The notes below the pieces were generated by a model. It worked only from the letters and a program-made list of their open reading frames with translations. It was not told where the DNA came from and did no database searches. From assembly GCA_963717765.1 (NCBI GenBank), contig CAVQWX010000002.1, positions 372,001-436,000 on the forward strand: a stretch of 64,000 nt of DNA, given 5' to 3'. Below, in pieces: positions 23,839-32,669 of this stretch (position 1 is its first letter; each line of letters opens with the position of its first letter). This DNA is from JACDER01 sp963717765. GTDB taxonomy: Bacteria > Actinomycetota > Thermoleophilia > Gaiellales > Gaiellaceae. The translations under genes were made by a program, and so were the position numbers.

Positions 23839-24185
23839 GCGTGGACGTCGAGCGCTTTCGCACCGCGCTGCTCGAGGAGCGCAAGCGCGTGCAGGACGCG
23901 ATGCAATACATCCACGACGAGCATCCCGAGACCGGCGACGAGGTCCATCTCTCCACGCACCTGATGGACAACGCCGCGCTCACGCTCGAGCAGGAGATGG
24001 ACGACACGCTGGAGGAGAACTCCGGCAACGTGCTCGCCGAGATCGACGCAGCCCTGGAACGGATCGACGACGGTACGTACGGGACGTGCGCGAGTTGCGG
24101 CCGGAAGATCCCTCCTGAGCGCCTGGAAGCCCTTCCCCACGCGACCCTGTGCATCGACTGCAAGCGGCGCGAGGCGGAGCGGTGA
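23835..24185 (+). CDS. TraR/DksA family zinc-finger protein
   Basis: A 116-aa DksA/TraR-type protein. An N-terminal coiled-coil pair (FRTALLEERKRVQDAMQYI; LTLEQEMDDTLEENSGNVLA) is followed by a C4 zinc finger: GTCASCGRKIPPERL and ALPHATLCIDCKRRE. Such proteins bind in the RNA polymerase secondary channel and modulate the stringent response. The acidic coiled-coil tip of E. coli DksA (DxxDxA) is not clearly conserved, so direct ppGpp synergy is unproven. Overlaps DUF167 (ATGA) and lspA (GTGA). Confidence 0.9.
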   Translation: MSVDVERFRTALLEERKRVQDAMQYIHDEHPETGDEVHLSTHLMDNAALTLEQEMDDTLEENSGNVLAEIDAALERIDDGTYGTCASCGRKIPPERLEALPHATLCIDCKRREAER

Positions 24186-24772
24186 CCGAGACGGAGCGGC
24201 GACCGCAGGTCGACGTCCGTGTCGGTTCCTCGACAGACGCGCTCACGCCCGTTTCGACCGCCCAGCGATCGCTCGGCGCCGGCGCCTGGCAATGGGTCGG
24301 GCTCGTGGCCGTGGCACTTGCGGCGCTCGGCGCCGACCAGCTGACGAAGTCGGTCGTCTCCAGCCACCTGGCTCTCGGCGAAGGGATTCACGTCGTTGGG
24401 CCTTTCTCGATCCACCACGTCCAGAATTCGGGCATCGCGTTCGGGCTCTTCTCGAGCGCAACGGCCGCCGTGATCGCCCTGACCGCGGTGGCTGTCGCCT
24501 GGATGCTCGTGTTCTTCGCCCGCTCGGGCGCGCGCCATCCAATCCTCCCGGCCGCGCTCGGCCTCGTGATCGGCGGCAGCCTCTCCAATCTCATCGATCG
24601 AGTGCGCCTCGGGCACGTGACCGACTTTCTCGACTTCAAGTACTGGCCGGCGTTCAACCTCGCCGACAGCTTCATCGTGATCGGCGTCGTCATCCTGTTC
24701 GTCGTCCTTCTCTTCTCCGACCGCGAGCCGCGCCGCAGGCGCATCACAGACGCTTCGCCTACTGGTTCCTGA
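24182..24772 (+). CDS. lspA: lipoprotein signal peptidase (signal peptidase II)
   Basis: Inner-membrane aspartic protease that removes signal peptides from prolipoproteins. 196 aa with four membrane spans and both catalytic-Asp regions: LGADQLTKSVV near the N-terminus, VQNSGIAFGLFSS, GGSLSNLIDRVRLGHVTDFL (first Asp) and FNLADSFIVIGV (second Asp). The N-terminal extension of about 40 residues and the basic tail are common in actinobacteria. GTG overlaps the DksA-like stop. Next to a RluD-type gene, the usual lspA-rluD pair. Confidence 0.95.
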   Translation: MTETERRPQVDVRVGSSTDALTPVSTAQRSLGAGAWQWVGLVAVALAALGADQLTKSVVSSHLALGEGIHVVGPFSIHHVQNSGIAFGLFSSATAAVIALTAVAVAWMLVFFARSGARHPILPAALGLVIGGSLSNLIDRVRLGHVTDFLDFKYWPAFNLADSFIVIGVVILFVVLLFSDREPRRRRITDASPTGS

Positions 24773-25649
24773 AGACGCGGCGGGGACGCGGCTCGACCGC
24801 TTCCTGGCGCTCGCGCCCGAGATCGGCTCGCGCGCGGCCGCCGAGAGACTCTTGAGCGCGGGCGCCGTCCGTGTGGATGGTGACGCGCGCTCGAAGAGCT
24901 TCCGGCTCGCCGGAAACGAGACGCTCGAAGTCGACACAGCACTGCTCGAGCCGGAGGCGCTGACACCGCAGGACGTCGCGCTCACCGTCCTCTACGAAGA
25001 CGCGCACCTGCTCGTGGTGGACAAGCCCGCCGGAGTAGTCGTCCATCCCACACCAGGACAGACGAGCGGGACGCTGGTACACGGGCTGCTCGAGCGGGGC
25101 ATCGCCGGAGGTGCTGAGGACCGGCCGGGAATCATCCACCGGCTCGACCGCGACACGTCGGGGCTGCTGGTGGTGACGCGCTCCGCCGAGGCGTACGAGG
25201 TGATGCAGGGCCTCGTCCGCCGGCGCGAGCTCGAGCGCGAGTACGTGGCGCTCGTCCAGGGTCACCCGCGCTCGCGGAGCGGCCGCATCGAGGCGCCGAT
25301 CGGCCGCGACCGTCACGACCCCACACGGCACTCGCTCGACACCGCCACGCCGCGTGAGGCCGTCACCCTCTTCGAGGTCGAGTGCCTCGTGGGGGAGCGC
25401 GCGCTGCTGCGTGTCCGGCTCGAGACGGGGAGGACGCACCAGATCCGGGTGCACCTCGAGGCGATCGGCCTGCCGCTCTCGGGTGACCCCGTGTACGGGA
25501 TCGGCGGCGACCTCGGGCTCGAGCGGCAGTTTCTCCACGCCGCGCGGCTCGCCTTCACGCATCCGCTGACGGGCGAGCGCGTCGACATCTCCTCTCCGCT
25601 TCCGGACGAGCTGCAAACGGCGCTGAAGAAGGCAGAAGCGGCTCATTAG
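24762..25649 (+). CDS. rluD: RluD-type 23S rRNA pseudouridine synthase; start uncertain
   Basis: RluA-family pseudouridine synthase. An N-terminal S4-like RNA-binding domain (TRLDRFLALAPEIGSRAAAE) is followed by the catalytic domain: VVDKPAGVVVHPTPG, the catalytic-Asp motif IIHRLDRDTSGLLVVTR, RELEREYVALVQG and RLETGRTHQIRVHL. The first standard start in frame (TTG 24852) would remove most of the S4 domain. The conserved LLVPEDAAGTRLDRFL is encoded upstream, where only CTG 24762 (within the lspA 3' end) is a plausible initiator. About 295 aa from there, a normal RluD length. Confidence 0.9.
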   Translation: MVPEDAAGTRLDRFLALAPEIGSRAAAERLLSAGAVRVDGDARSKSFRLAGNETLEVDTALLEPEALTPQDVALTVLYEDAHLLVVDKPAGVVVHPTPGQTSGTLVHGLLERGIAGGAEDRPGIIHRLDRDTSGLLVVTRSAEAYEVMQGLVRRRELEREYVALVQGHPRSRSGRIEAPIGRDRHDPTRHSLDTATPREAVTLFEVECLVGERALLRVRLETGRTHQIRVHLEAIGLPLSGDPVYGIGGDLGLERQFLHAARLAFTHPLTGERVDISSPLPDELQTALKKAEAAH

Positions 25650-25650
25650 C

Positions 25651-25767
25651 TAGGATTCCGCCGTCCCTACGACCCGGTGGAACGGGCCGGACGGGGGTGC
25701 TCCTCGCGCTGCGCGTCGAGTTCCGTCCGGGCTCCGCCGGTCAGACAATCAACCAAGGAGGTAGCAC
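25651..25767 (+). promoter_or_regulatory. rpsB promoter and structured 5' leader
   Basis: TAGGAT (25651-25656) could be a -10, giving a leader of about 105 nt. Two nested helices can be drawn: 25674-25681 with 25733-25740 (seven Watson-Crick pairs plus one G-U) and 25687-25694 (CCGGACGG) with 25723-25730 (CCGTCCGG), eight perfect pairs. A strong ribosome binding site AAGGAGG (25755-25761) lies 6 nt before the GTG. Possibly an autoregulatory ribosomal-protein leader; no match to a named class is claimed. Confidence 0.5.
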
Positions 25768-26661
25768 GTGTCCGCCGTTTCGATGCGAGACCTGCTAGAG
25801 GCAGGCGTCCACTTCGGGCACCAGACTCGGCGCTGGAACCCCAAGATGAAGCGATTCATCTTCGGTGACCGTGCCGGCATCTACATCATCGACCTGCAGC
25901 AGACCATGGAGCGCCTGAACGAGTCTCAGGCATTCGCAAAGGCGCTGGCCGAGCGCGGCGGGACGATGCTCTTCGTCGGCACGAAGAAGCAGGCGCAGGA
26001 CGCCGTCGCGACCCAGGCGGTTCGCGTCGGCATGCCGTACGTCAACCAACGCTGGCTGGGCGGCCTGTTGACGAACTGGCGCACGATCTCGGAGCGGATC
26101 GAGCGCCTGCACGACCTGCGTCGCCTGAAGGAGGACGGCCAGCTCGAGCTGCTCCCGGCGAAGGAGCGGATCACGATGGAGTCCGAGCTCGACAAGCTCG
26201 AAGCGAACCTCGGCGGCGTGGCCGACATGAAGAAGCAGCCGGACGCCGTCTTCATCATCGATCTCCGCAAGGAGCAGCTGGCCGTGCGCGAGGCGAGGCG
26301 GCTTGGGCTCCCGATCGTGGCGCTCGTCGACACGAACTGCGATCCGGACGACGCCGACTACCCGATCCCGGGCAACGACGACGCGATCCGCTCGTGCGAG
26401 CTGGTGACGCGCGCGATCGTGGACGCGATCGAGGACGGGATGAACAAGGCCTCGCCGCAGGACTTCGCTCCGCCGCGCGAGCCGGTGCAGACGGCGGAGG
26501 AGCCTGAGCCGGCCGAGACGGCGTCCGAGCCGGTCGACGAGGCGTCCGAGCCGGCAGGGGAGGCGTCCGACCCGGCAGCGGAGGCATCCGAGCCGGCCGA
26601 GGAAGCGCCCGAGTACGAGAAGCTCGGCCAGAAGGAAGAGACCGTGGAGGCGCCCCAGTGA
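25768..26661 (+). CDS. rpsB: 30S ribosomal protein S2
   Basis: Small-subunit ribosomal protein. Starts VSAVSMRDLLEAGVHFGHQT (GTG, good Shine-Dalgarno); RRWNPKMKRFIFGDRAGIYI, FVGTKKQAQDAV, RWLGGLLTNWRTI and PIVALVDTNCDPDDADYPIP are all canonical. The core ends near residue 230. A further tail of about 65 residues is acidic and built from imperfect Glu-Pro/Ala-Ser-Glu repeats, as in other actinobacterial S2 proteins, probably disordered. Overlaps tsf by GTGA. Confidence 0.98.
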   Translation: MSAVSMRDLLEAGVHFGHQTRRWNPKMKRFIFGDRAGIYIIDLQQTMERLNESQAFAKALAERGGTMLFVGTKKQAQDAVATQAVRVGMPYVNQRWLGGLLTNWRTISERIERLHDLRRLKEDGQLELLPAKERITMESELDKLEANLGGVADMKKQPDAVFIIDLRKEQLAVREARRLGLPIVALVDTNCDPDDADYPIPGNDDAIRSCELVTRAIVDAIEDGMNKASPQDFAPPREPVQTAEEPEPAETASEPVDEASEPAGEASDPAAEASEPAEEAPEYEKLGQKEETVEAPQ

Positions 26662-27464
26662 GCGCCGTCATCTCGGCCTCGCTCGTCAAGGAGCTCCGCG
26701 ACCAGACGGGCGCGGGGATGATGGACTGCAAGCGCGCGCTGAGCGAGACCGACGGCGACATGGAGAAGGCGGTCGAGCTCCTGCGCAAGTGGGGCGCCGC
26801 GAGCGCGGCAAAGCGCTCCGGCCGTGAGACGCCGGAGGGCAAGGTCGGCTACCGGATCGCCGACGACGGCAAGAAGGGCACGATGGTCGCCGTCGGGAGC
26901 GAGACCGAGCCGGTCTCGAACAACGAGGAGTTCCTCGCGTTCGCCAAGAAGGTGCTGGAAATCGTCGAGGCCGGGGGGCCTGGCTCGGAATCCGCCCTGG
27001 AAGATGAGCGAGTCGCTCTCTCGGGCAAGCTCGGCGAGAACATCGTCGTCGCCGGCGCGACACGCTTCGAAGCCGTCGACGGGGCAACGATCGACGCGTA
27101 CGTCCATCCGCCGGCGAACAAGCTCGGCGTGCTGGTCCAGGTACGCGGCGGCTCCGGAGGGCTCGGTCGCAAGATCGCGATGCACATCGCAGCCTCCAGC
27201 CCGCGGTGGGTCGGACGCGAGGACGTGCCCGACGAGATCGTCACCTCGGAGCGCGAGATCTACAGCAACTCCGACGAGGTGCAGAGCAAGCCGGAGCAGG
27301 CCCGTGAAAGGATCGTGGAAGGGATGCTGAACAAGCGCTTCTTCGCCGCCAATGTGCTCGCCGAGCAGCCCTGGATCCACGAAACGGACAAGACCGTCGG
27401 CCAGGCGCTCGAGGAGGAGGGCGCCGAGGTGCTCGAGTTCGAGCGCTTCGCGCTCGCCGGGTGA
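26658..27464 (+). CDS. tsf: translation elongation factor Ts
   Basis: Guanine-nucleotide exchange factor for EF-Tu. 268 aa: the UBA-like N-terminus LVKELRDQTGAGMMDCKRAL, the EF-Tu-contacting core EGKVGYRIADDGKKGTMVAV and SETEPVSNNEEFLAFAKK, and the C-terminal module GRKIAMHIAASSPRWV and ARERIVEGMLNKRFFA. GTG start overlaps the rpsB stop, and its own stop overlaps pyrH: the standard rpsB-tsf-pyrH-frr order. Confidence 0.98.
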   Translation: MSAVISASLVKELRDQTGAGMMDCKRALSETDGDMEKAVELLRKWGAASAAKRSGRETPEGKVGYRIADDGKKGTMVAVGSETEPVSNNEEFLAFAKKVLEIVEAGGPGSESALEDERVALSGKLGENIVVAGATRFEAVDGATIDAYVHPPANKLGVLVQVRGGSGGLGRKIAMHIAASSPRWVGREDVPDEIVTSEREIYSNSDEVQSKPEQARERIVEGMLNKRFFAANVLAEQPWIHETDKTVGQALEEEGAEVLEFERFALAG

Positions 27465-28228
27465 CGGCGGTCGACCAGCAAGAAGCGCCCGCGGGCGAAC
27501 CCGCGGCGACAGCGTTTCACCGCGTCCTCCTCAAGCTCTCCGGCGAGGCCCTCATGGGCGACCGTGAGTTCGGGCTCGATCCCGACTGCATCGACGCCAT
27601 CGCGGCCGAGATCGTCGAGGTTCATGCGAAGGGGCTCGAGATCGCGATCGTCACCGGCGGCGGAAACATCTGGCGCGGGATGGCCGCCGCGGCCGAGGGG
27701 ATGGACCGCGCCACGGCGGACTACGCCGGGATGCTGGCGATCGTCCTCAACTCGCTCGTCCTCCAGGATGCGCTCGAACGGCGCGGCGCGCAGACGCGCG
27801 TCCTGTCCGCGCTGGCGGTCTCGGAGGTCGCCGAGCCGTACATCCGCCGCCGTGCGATCCGCCATCTCGAGAAAGGACGCGTCGTCATCTTCGCGGCCGG
27901 GACCGGCAACCCGTTCTTCTCCAGCGACACGGCCGGCGCACTGCGCGCGCTCGAGATCAACGCGGAAGCGATCCTCATGGCCAAGCACGGGGTGGAGGGG
28001 GTCTACGACGGCGATCCCAGGCTCGATCCGAACGCCCGGTTCCTGCCGGAGCTCACGCACGCGGAGGCGATCGAGCGCGACCTCAAGGTGATGGACGCGA
28101 CCGCACTGTCGCTGTGCCGTGAGAACAAGCTGCCCATCTACGTGTTCGAGCAGGCCGAGGGGAACATCCGCCGGATCCTCTCCGGCGAGCGGCTCGGAAC
28201 GATCATCTCGACCGGAAAGGAGAGCTGA
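27461..28228 (+). CDS. pyrH: uridylate kinase
   Basis: UMP kinase (UMP + ATP to UDP + ADP), hexameric amino-acid-kinase fold. Signature segments: RVLLKLSGEALMGDREFGL, AIVTGGGNIWRGM, RATADYAGMLAIVLNSLVLQ, FAAGTGNPFFSSDTAGALRA and KHGVEGVYDGDPRLDPNA. An N-terminal extension of about 20 residues precedes the core. GTG at 27461 overlaps the tsf stop. The stop overlaps frr by one base (TGATG). Confidence 0.98.
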   Translation: MTAVDQQEAPAGEPAATAFHRVLLKLSGEALMGDREFGLDPDCIDAIAAEIVEVHAKGLEIAIVTGGGNIWRGMAAAAEGMDRATADYAGMLAIVLNSLVLQDALERRGAQTRVLSALAVSEVAEPYIRRRAIRHLEKGRVVIFAAGTGNPFFSSDTAGALRALEINAEAILMAKHGVEGVYDGDPRLDPNARFLPELTHAEAIERDLKVMDATALSLCRENKLPIYVFEQAEGNIRRILSGERLGTIISTGKES

Positions 28229-28791
28229 TGGCCGCCATCGACGAGTGGATCTCGGATGCCTCGAAGCGCATGGACAAGTCGGTCGAGTCCGCACGCAACG
28301 AGCTGAACACGGTGCGCACCGGACGTGCGTCCGCCGCGCTCCTCGACCGCGTCAACGTCGACTACTACGGTCAGCCGACACCGCTCCGACAGCTCGCGAC
28401 GATCAACGTCCCGGAGCCGCGCATGCTGACGATCCAGCCGTTCGACCCCAACTCCGTCAAGGAGATCGAGCGCGCGCTCATGGAGTCGGATCTGGGGCTC
28501 ACGCCCTCGAACGACGGCAAGATCATCCGCCTGCCGATCCCGCAGCTGACCGAGGAGCGGCGCAAGGAGCTCGTCAAGGTCGTCCGCCACATCGCCGAGG
28601 AGGGGCGCGTCGCGGTGCGCAACATCCGCCGGGACGCCATCCACCATCTCAAGGAGCTGTCGAACAACGGCGAGGTCGGCTCGGACGAGGAACATCGCGC
28701 GGAGGAGCAAGTGCAGAAGCTGACCGATGCGCACACGAAGTCGATCGACGAGCTCCTGCAGCACAAAGAGCAAGAGATCATGGAGGTCTGA
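28228..28791 (+). CDS. frr: ribosome recycling factor
   Basis: Splits post-termination ribosomes with EF-G. 187 aa, the standard length: three-helix bundle with MDKSVESARNELNTVRTGRA, domain II YYGQPTPLRQLATINVPEPR and PSNDGKIIRLPIPQLTEERR, and the C-terminal helix REAL-type segment VAVRNIRRDAIHHLKELS. ATG shares its A with the pyrH stop. Followed by uppS after 29 bp. Confidence 0.98.
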   Translation: MAAIDEWISDASKRMDKSVESARNELNTVRTGRASAALLDRVNVDYYGQPTPLRQLATINVPEPRMLTIQPFDPNSVKEIERALMESDLGLTPSNDGKIIRLPIPQLTEERRKELVKVVRHIAEEGRVAVRNIRRDAIHHLKELSNNGEVGSDEEHRAEEQVQKLTDAHTKSIDELLQHKEQEIMEV

Positions 28792-28820
28792 GCTCCGTTC
28801 CGCCGAACGGGGCTGGCATT

Positions 28821-29555
28821 GTGCACGAGCGCGCTTCTGTTGCCGAGCCGGCCGCTCGGCCGGACCTCCCGGACACTCCGCGCTCGATCGCGATCATCAT
28901 GGACGGCAACGGCCGCTGGGCGGAGACCCGCGGCCTGCCGGTTGCCGAGGGCCACCGGGCCGGCACGCGCGCGCTCCGTCGCACTGTCGAGGCGTGCATC
29001 GACCTCGGGGTCGAGTCCCTGACCGTCTACGCGTTCTCGACGGAGAACTGGACACGGCCCACGGATGAGGTCTCCGCGCTGATGGGGATCTTCGAGGAGA
29101 CGATCGAGCGGGAGCTTCCCGACCTGGCCGCCCAGGGTGTCAAGGTGCGCTTCATCGGCCGCCGAGACCGCGCCCCTGTGGCGCTGCAGGCGCGGATGGT
29201 GGCGATGGAGGACGAGACCGAGGGGAACGATCGCATCGACCTCTGGGTCGCGTTCGACTACGGCGGCCGGGCGGAGCTGGTGGACGCCGCGCGCCGTCTG
29301 ATCGAGGCGGGAACGCCGCCGGAGGAAGTGGACGAGGACGCTTTCGCCGCCGCGCTCGCGGACCCCGAGCTGGTCGAGCCGGACCTGCTCATCCGGACGT
29401 CCGGCGAGCAGCGGATCTCGAACTTCCTCCTCTGGCAGCTCGCCTACTCGGAGCTCGTCTTCGTGGACCGGCTCTGGCCCGACTTCGAGGAACGCGACCT
29501 GCACGCCGCGCTCGAGGAGTACTCCCGCCGCAGGCGCCGCTTCGGCGGAAGATGA
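28821..29555 (+). CDS. uppS: isoprenyl (undecaprenyl/polyprenyl) diphosphate synthase
   Basis: cis-Prenyltransferase making the C50-C55 lipid carrier for peptidoglycan. About 244 aa. Family regions in order: SIAIIMDGNGRWAETRGLP (catalytic Asp, P-loop), GHRAGTRALRRTVEACIDLG, LTVYAFSTENWTRP, DLWVAFDYGGRAELV, DLLIRTSGEQRISNFLLWQ and LVFVDRLWPDF. The GTG at 28821 gives a 20-residue leader before the first strand; other starts are less likely. Followed by cdsA and dxr, linking isoprenoid and lipid synthesis. Confidence 0.96.
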   Translation: MHERASVAEPAARPDLPDTPRSIAIIMDGNGRWAETRGLPVAEGHRAGTRALRRTVEACIDLGVESLTVYAFSTENWTRPTDEVSALMGIFEETIERELPDLAAQGVKVRFIGRRDRAPVALQARMVAMEDETEGNDRIDLWVAFDYGGRAELVDAARRLIEAGTPPEEVDEDAFAAALADPELVEPDLLIRTSGEQRISNFLLWQLAYSELVFVDRLWPDFEERDLHAALEEYSRRRRRFGGR

Positions 29556-29565
29556 CGCCGGCTCG

Positions 29566-30363
29566 ATGAGCAACTTCTGGTCGCGGATCATGGTCGCGGT
29601 GGTCGGCCTCCCCGCCGTCGTCGGACTGCTCTGGCTCGGCGGGTGGTGGCTGTTCGCGCTCGCCGTCGTGGTCGGCTTCATCGCGCTGCACGAGCTGTAC
29701 ACGATGACGCGCAATCTCCGGCCGGTCGTGCTCGCCGGCTTCGCGGGAACGCTCTGCGCGCTCCTGGGGGCTCAGCTCGGCGGCCTCACGTGGATGCTCG
29801 CCGGCTTCATGGCCACGCTCGCGTTCGCGTTCCTGCTCAAGGGCGTCGCCGACACGACCCCGCCGACGACAGTTTCCGTGGGGACGACCATCCTGGGCGT
29901 GGGATGGATCGGGCTCGGCCTGGGCCATCTCATCCTGCTCCGCGACATTCCTGTGCACGCGCAGCTGGCGACGCTGACCGTTGTCCTCGCCGTCTTCGCC
30001 GCGGACACGGCCGCGTATTTCACGGGAAGGCTGTTCGGGCGGCACAAGCTCGCGCCGAGGACCTCACCGGGCAAGACCTGGGAGGGATTCGTCGGCGGAA
30101 CGATCGTGGCCATCCTCGTTCCGTTCTTCGCCATGTACAAGCAGCATTTCCTGGCTGACTGGCAGGCGGTAGTCCTCGGGATCGTGATCGCGGTCGCGGC
30201 GCCGGTCGGCGACCTGTTCGAGTCGGCGATCAAGCGCGACATGCACGTCAAGGACACGGGGACGCTGCTGGCCGGGCACGGCGGAATGCTCGACCGGATC
30301 GACGCACAGCTGTTCGCCGTCGTCGCCTCGTTCTACATGCTCGTTGCCTACGGCGTGGCCTAA
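29566..30363 (+). CDS. cdsA: phosphatidate cytidylyltransferase
   Basis: Membrane enzyme making CDP-diacylglycerol from phosphatidate and CTP. 265 aa with about seven hydrophobic spans and the C-terminal CDS signature: DLFESAIKRDMHVKDTGTLL followed by GHGGMLDRIDAQLF, with the catalytic Asp residues. GRHKLAPRTSPGKTWEGFVG is the conserved loop before it. Its product also feeds the pgsA enzyme encoded at 42.2 kb. ATG at 29566, 10 bp after uppS. Confidence 0.96.
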   Translation: MSNFWSRIMVAVVGLPAVVGLLWLGGWWLFALAVVVGFIALHELYTMTRNLRPVVLAGFAGTLCALLGAQLGGLTWMLAGFMATLAFAFLLKGVADTTPPTTVSVGTTILGVGWIGLGLGHLILLRDIPVHAQLATLTVVLAVFAADTAAYFTGRLFGRHKLAPRTSPGKTWEGFVGGTIVAILVPFFAMYKQHFLADWQAVVLGIVIAVAAPVGDLFESAIKRDMHVKDTGTLLAGHGGMLDRIDAQLFAVVASFYMLVAYGVA

Positions 30364-30372
30364 GTGTGGCCT

Positions 30373-30378
30373 TACACT
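30373..30378 (+). promoter_or_regulatory. possible dxr -10 element
   Basis: TACACT, 6 nt before the GTG at 30385. This supports that GTG rather than the upstream GTG at 30364, and suggests a leaderless dxr transcript. Confidence 0.4.
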
Positions 30379-30384
30379 AATTCG

Positions 30385-31443
30385 GTGAAACGTATAGCGC
30401 TGCTCGGGGCCACCGGCTCGATCGGGCGGCAATCCCTGGAGATCATCGACGCGCATCCCGAGCTCGAGCTCGTCGCCGCCGCTTCGGGATCCCAGCCGAT
30501 CGACGGGCTCGCGCCGCTGACGCAGGTCGGCGGCGATCTCACGGAGCTGCTCGAGCGCGCGGAGCCGGACCTCGTCCTCAACGCGGTCGTCGGCTTCGCC
30601 GGCCTCGACGCGACCCTCTGGACGCTCGAGCGCGGGATCGCGCTCGCGCTCGCGAACAAGGAGAGCCTTGTGGTCGCAGGCGAGCTCGCGCTCGCGGCCC
30701 GCGAGCGGGGGGGCGGCCGCCTCCTTCCGGTCGACAGCGAGCACAGCGCTGCCTTCCAGTGCTTCGAAGGCCGTTCGCAGGAGTCGGTGGAGACGCTCGT
30801 CCTGACCGCTTCAGGCGGCCCGTTTCGCGGCAAGAACCGCGGCGAGCTGCTGGACGTAACCCCTGCGCAGGCGCTCGCGCACCCGACCTGGAACATGGGC
30901 CCGAAGATCACGATCGACTCCGCCACACTGGCGAACAAGGGCCTCGAGCTCATCGAGGCGCACTTCCTCTTCGACCTGCCGTACGAGCGGATCGAGGTGG
31001 TCGTCCATCCGACGTCGATCGTGCACGCGCTCGTGCGCTTCCGCGACGGCGCCGCGCTCGCGCATCTCGGCTACCCGGACATGCGCGTGCCCATATCGTT
31101 CGCGCTCACGTATCCCGAGCGCGCGGGAACGCCGACTCCGTCCCTCGATCTCGCGGCGGGCCTGACGCTGGAGTTCGAGGCACCCGACGTGGAGACGTTC
31201 CCGATGCTCGCGCTCGCGCGCCGTTCAGGGGAGCTGGGCGGGACGTATCCCTGTGCGTACAACGCCGCCAACGAGGTCGCCGTGGCGGCCTTCCTGGACG
31301 GCCGGCTTCCCTTCCTCGCGATCGCCGACGTGGTCGCCGAGACTCTGGCGGCCGCGGACGGCGCACCGCCGCGTGACCGCGACGACCTGGTGGAGGCCGA
31401 TGCGCAGGCGCGCCGGCTCGCCGGGCAAGGAGTACCCGTTTGA
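30385..31443 (+). CDS. dxr: 1-deoxy-D-xylulose-5-phosphate reductoisomerase
   Basis: MEP-pathway enzyme converting DXP to MEP with NADPH. The NADPH-binding start KRIALLGATGSIGRQSLE follows GTG 30385. LANKESLVVAGEL, LLPVDSEHSAAFQCFEG (metal-binding Asp/Glu), TASGGPFRGKNRGEL and HPTWNMGPKITIDSATLANK are canonical, as is the C-terminal CAYNAANEVAVAAFLDGRLP. About 352 aa, slightly shorter than E. coli Dxr. An upstream GTG at 30364 would add MWPYTNS, which is not conserved. Overlaps the next gene. Confidence 0.96.
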   Translation: MKRIALLGATGSIGRQSLEIIDAHPELELVAAASGSQPIDGLAPLTQVGGDLTELLERAEPDLVLNAVVGFAGLDATLWTLERGIALALANKESLVVAGELALAARERGGGRLLPVDSEHSAAFQCFEGRSQESVETLVLTASGGPFRGKNRGELLDVTPAQALAHPTWNMGPKITIDSATLANKGLELIEAHFLFDLPYERIEVVVHPTSIVHALVRFRDGAALAHLGYPDMRVPISFALTYPERAGTPTPSLDLAAGLTLEFEAPDVETFPMLALARRSGELGGTYPCAYNAANEVAVAAFLDGRLPFLAIADVVAETLAAADGAPPRDRDDLVEADAQARRLAGQGVPV

Positions 31444-32660
31444 GCCTCGTCGTCTCGATCCTCGGCCTGGCGTTCCTGATCCTCGTGCACGAAGCGGGCC
31501 ACTTCTTCGCGGCGCGGCTGGTCGGGATGAAGCCGACCCGCTTCTACATCGGTTTCCCGCCTGCGCTGGTCAAGCGAACGAGCAAGAAAGGCATCGAGTA
31601 CGGGATCGGCGCTATTCCGCTCGGCGGCTACGTGAAGATCCCGGGGATGCACCGGATGGCGGCGTCCGACGTGGACGCGCATCTCGCCCCGGCGCTCCAG
31701 GAGGCCCCGCAGCTGTACGGCCCGACCGAGCGGCTCAAGCGCGCCCTCGCGGAGGGCCGTGAGGAGGAGGCGCGGCTGGCCGTGGACGAGCTGGGGACGG
31801 AGGTCGACCGCTCCCTCGTCGCACCGGGAGCACGGCGGGCCGCCGAGCGCGGCGTGCGTGAGGCGCGTGAGGCGCTCAGCTCGGAGGCGTACTGGCGGCA
31901 GCGCACCTGGAAGCGCGTCTTCGTCATCTTCGCCGGGCCGGGGATGAATCTCCTCTTCGCCATCATCCTGTTCGCGGCTCTCTTCATGGCCGGCGGTGGT
32001 AAGGCGACCGCGACCGTCGGCTCGGTCGTCCAGGGGAGGCCCGCGATGGTCGCCGGCCTGCATTCCGGGGACAAGATCGTCGCCATCAACGGCGTGTTGA
32101 TCACGTCGCCGAAGCAGATTCCCGAGAAGATCTCCGGCTCCGGCGGCAGCAAGCTCGAGCTCATCGTGCAGCGGCACGGCCAGGTCGTCCCGCTCAAGCA
32201 GGTGAAGCCGGAAAAGGAGGCAGGCGTCTACCGGCTCGGCTTCACGCTGGAAGGTAGGGGCTTGTCGCCGCCGGCCGCCTTCTGGCAGTCGATCAAGCTC
32301 ACGGGCGAGGTCACGAAGCAGATCGGCGTCTCGCTCAGCAACCTCGTCCACGGCGAGGGCCGAAAGGACATCTCCAGCCCCGTCGGGATCGTCCAGGGCT
32401 CGTCGAGCGCCCTCAAGGAAGGCGTGCAGAACTACCTCTGGGTGCTGGGGCTGATCAGCCTCTCGCTCGCGCTCCTGAACCTCCTGCCGCTACTGCCGCT
32501 CGACGGCGGGCACATCGTCTTCTCGATCGTCGAGGGGATCCGCGGCCGCGCGGTCAAGCGCGAGATCTACGAGCGGGTGTCGGCCGTCGGGATTTTCCTC
32601 GTCGTGCTGCTCTTCTTCGTGGGCCTGTCGAACGACATAGGCCGTTTGGGCGGCGGGTAG
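31440..32660 (+). CDS. rseP: M50 site-2 zinc metalloprotease (RseP family)
   Basis: Intramembrane zinc protease cleaving anti-sigma factors or signal-peptide remnants. 406 aa from TTG 31440, overlapping the dxr stop. Catalytic LVHEAGHFFAARL in the first membrane span; IGAIPLGGYVKIPGM; a PDZ domain near residues 190-260 (GLHSGDKIVAINGVLI); the second-half metal ligand in LLPLLPLDGGHIVF. Between the first span and FVIFAGPGMNLLF lies a charged insertion of about 90 residues rich in Ala/Glu/Arg, longer than in E. coli. Position between dxr and ispG is the classic arrangement. Confidence 0.95.
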   Translation: MSLVVSILGLAFLILVHEAGHFFAARLVGMKPTRFYIGFPPALVKRTSKKGIEYGIGAIPLGGYVKIPGMHRMAASDVDAHLAPALQEAPQLYGPTERLKRALAEGREEEARLAVDELGTEVDRSLVAPGARRAAERGVREAREALSSEAYWRQRTWKRVFVIFAGPGMNLLFAIILFAALFMAGGGKATATVGSVVQGRPAMVAGLHSGDKIVAINGVLITSPKQIPEKISGSGGSKLELIVQRHGQVVPLKQVKPEKEAGVYRLGFTLEGRGLSPPAAFWQSIKLTGEVTKQIGVSLSNLVHGEGRKDISSPVGIVQGSSSALKEGVQNYLWVLGLISLSLALLNLLPLLPLDGGHIVFSIVEGIRGRAVKREIYERVSAVGIFLVVLLFFVGLSNDIGRLGGG

Positions 32661-32669
32661 CCCCCCAAC

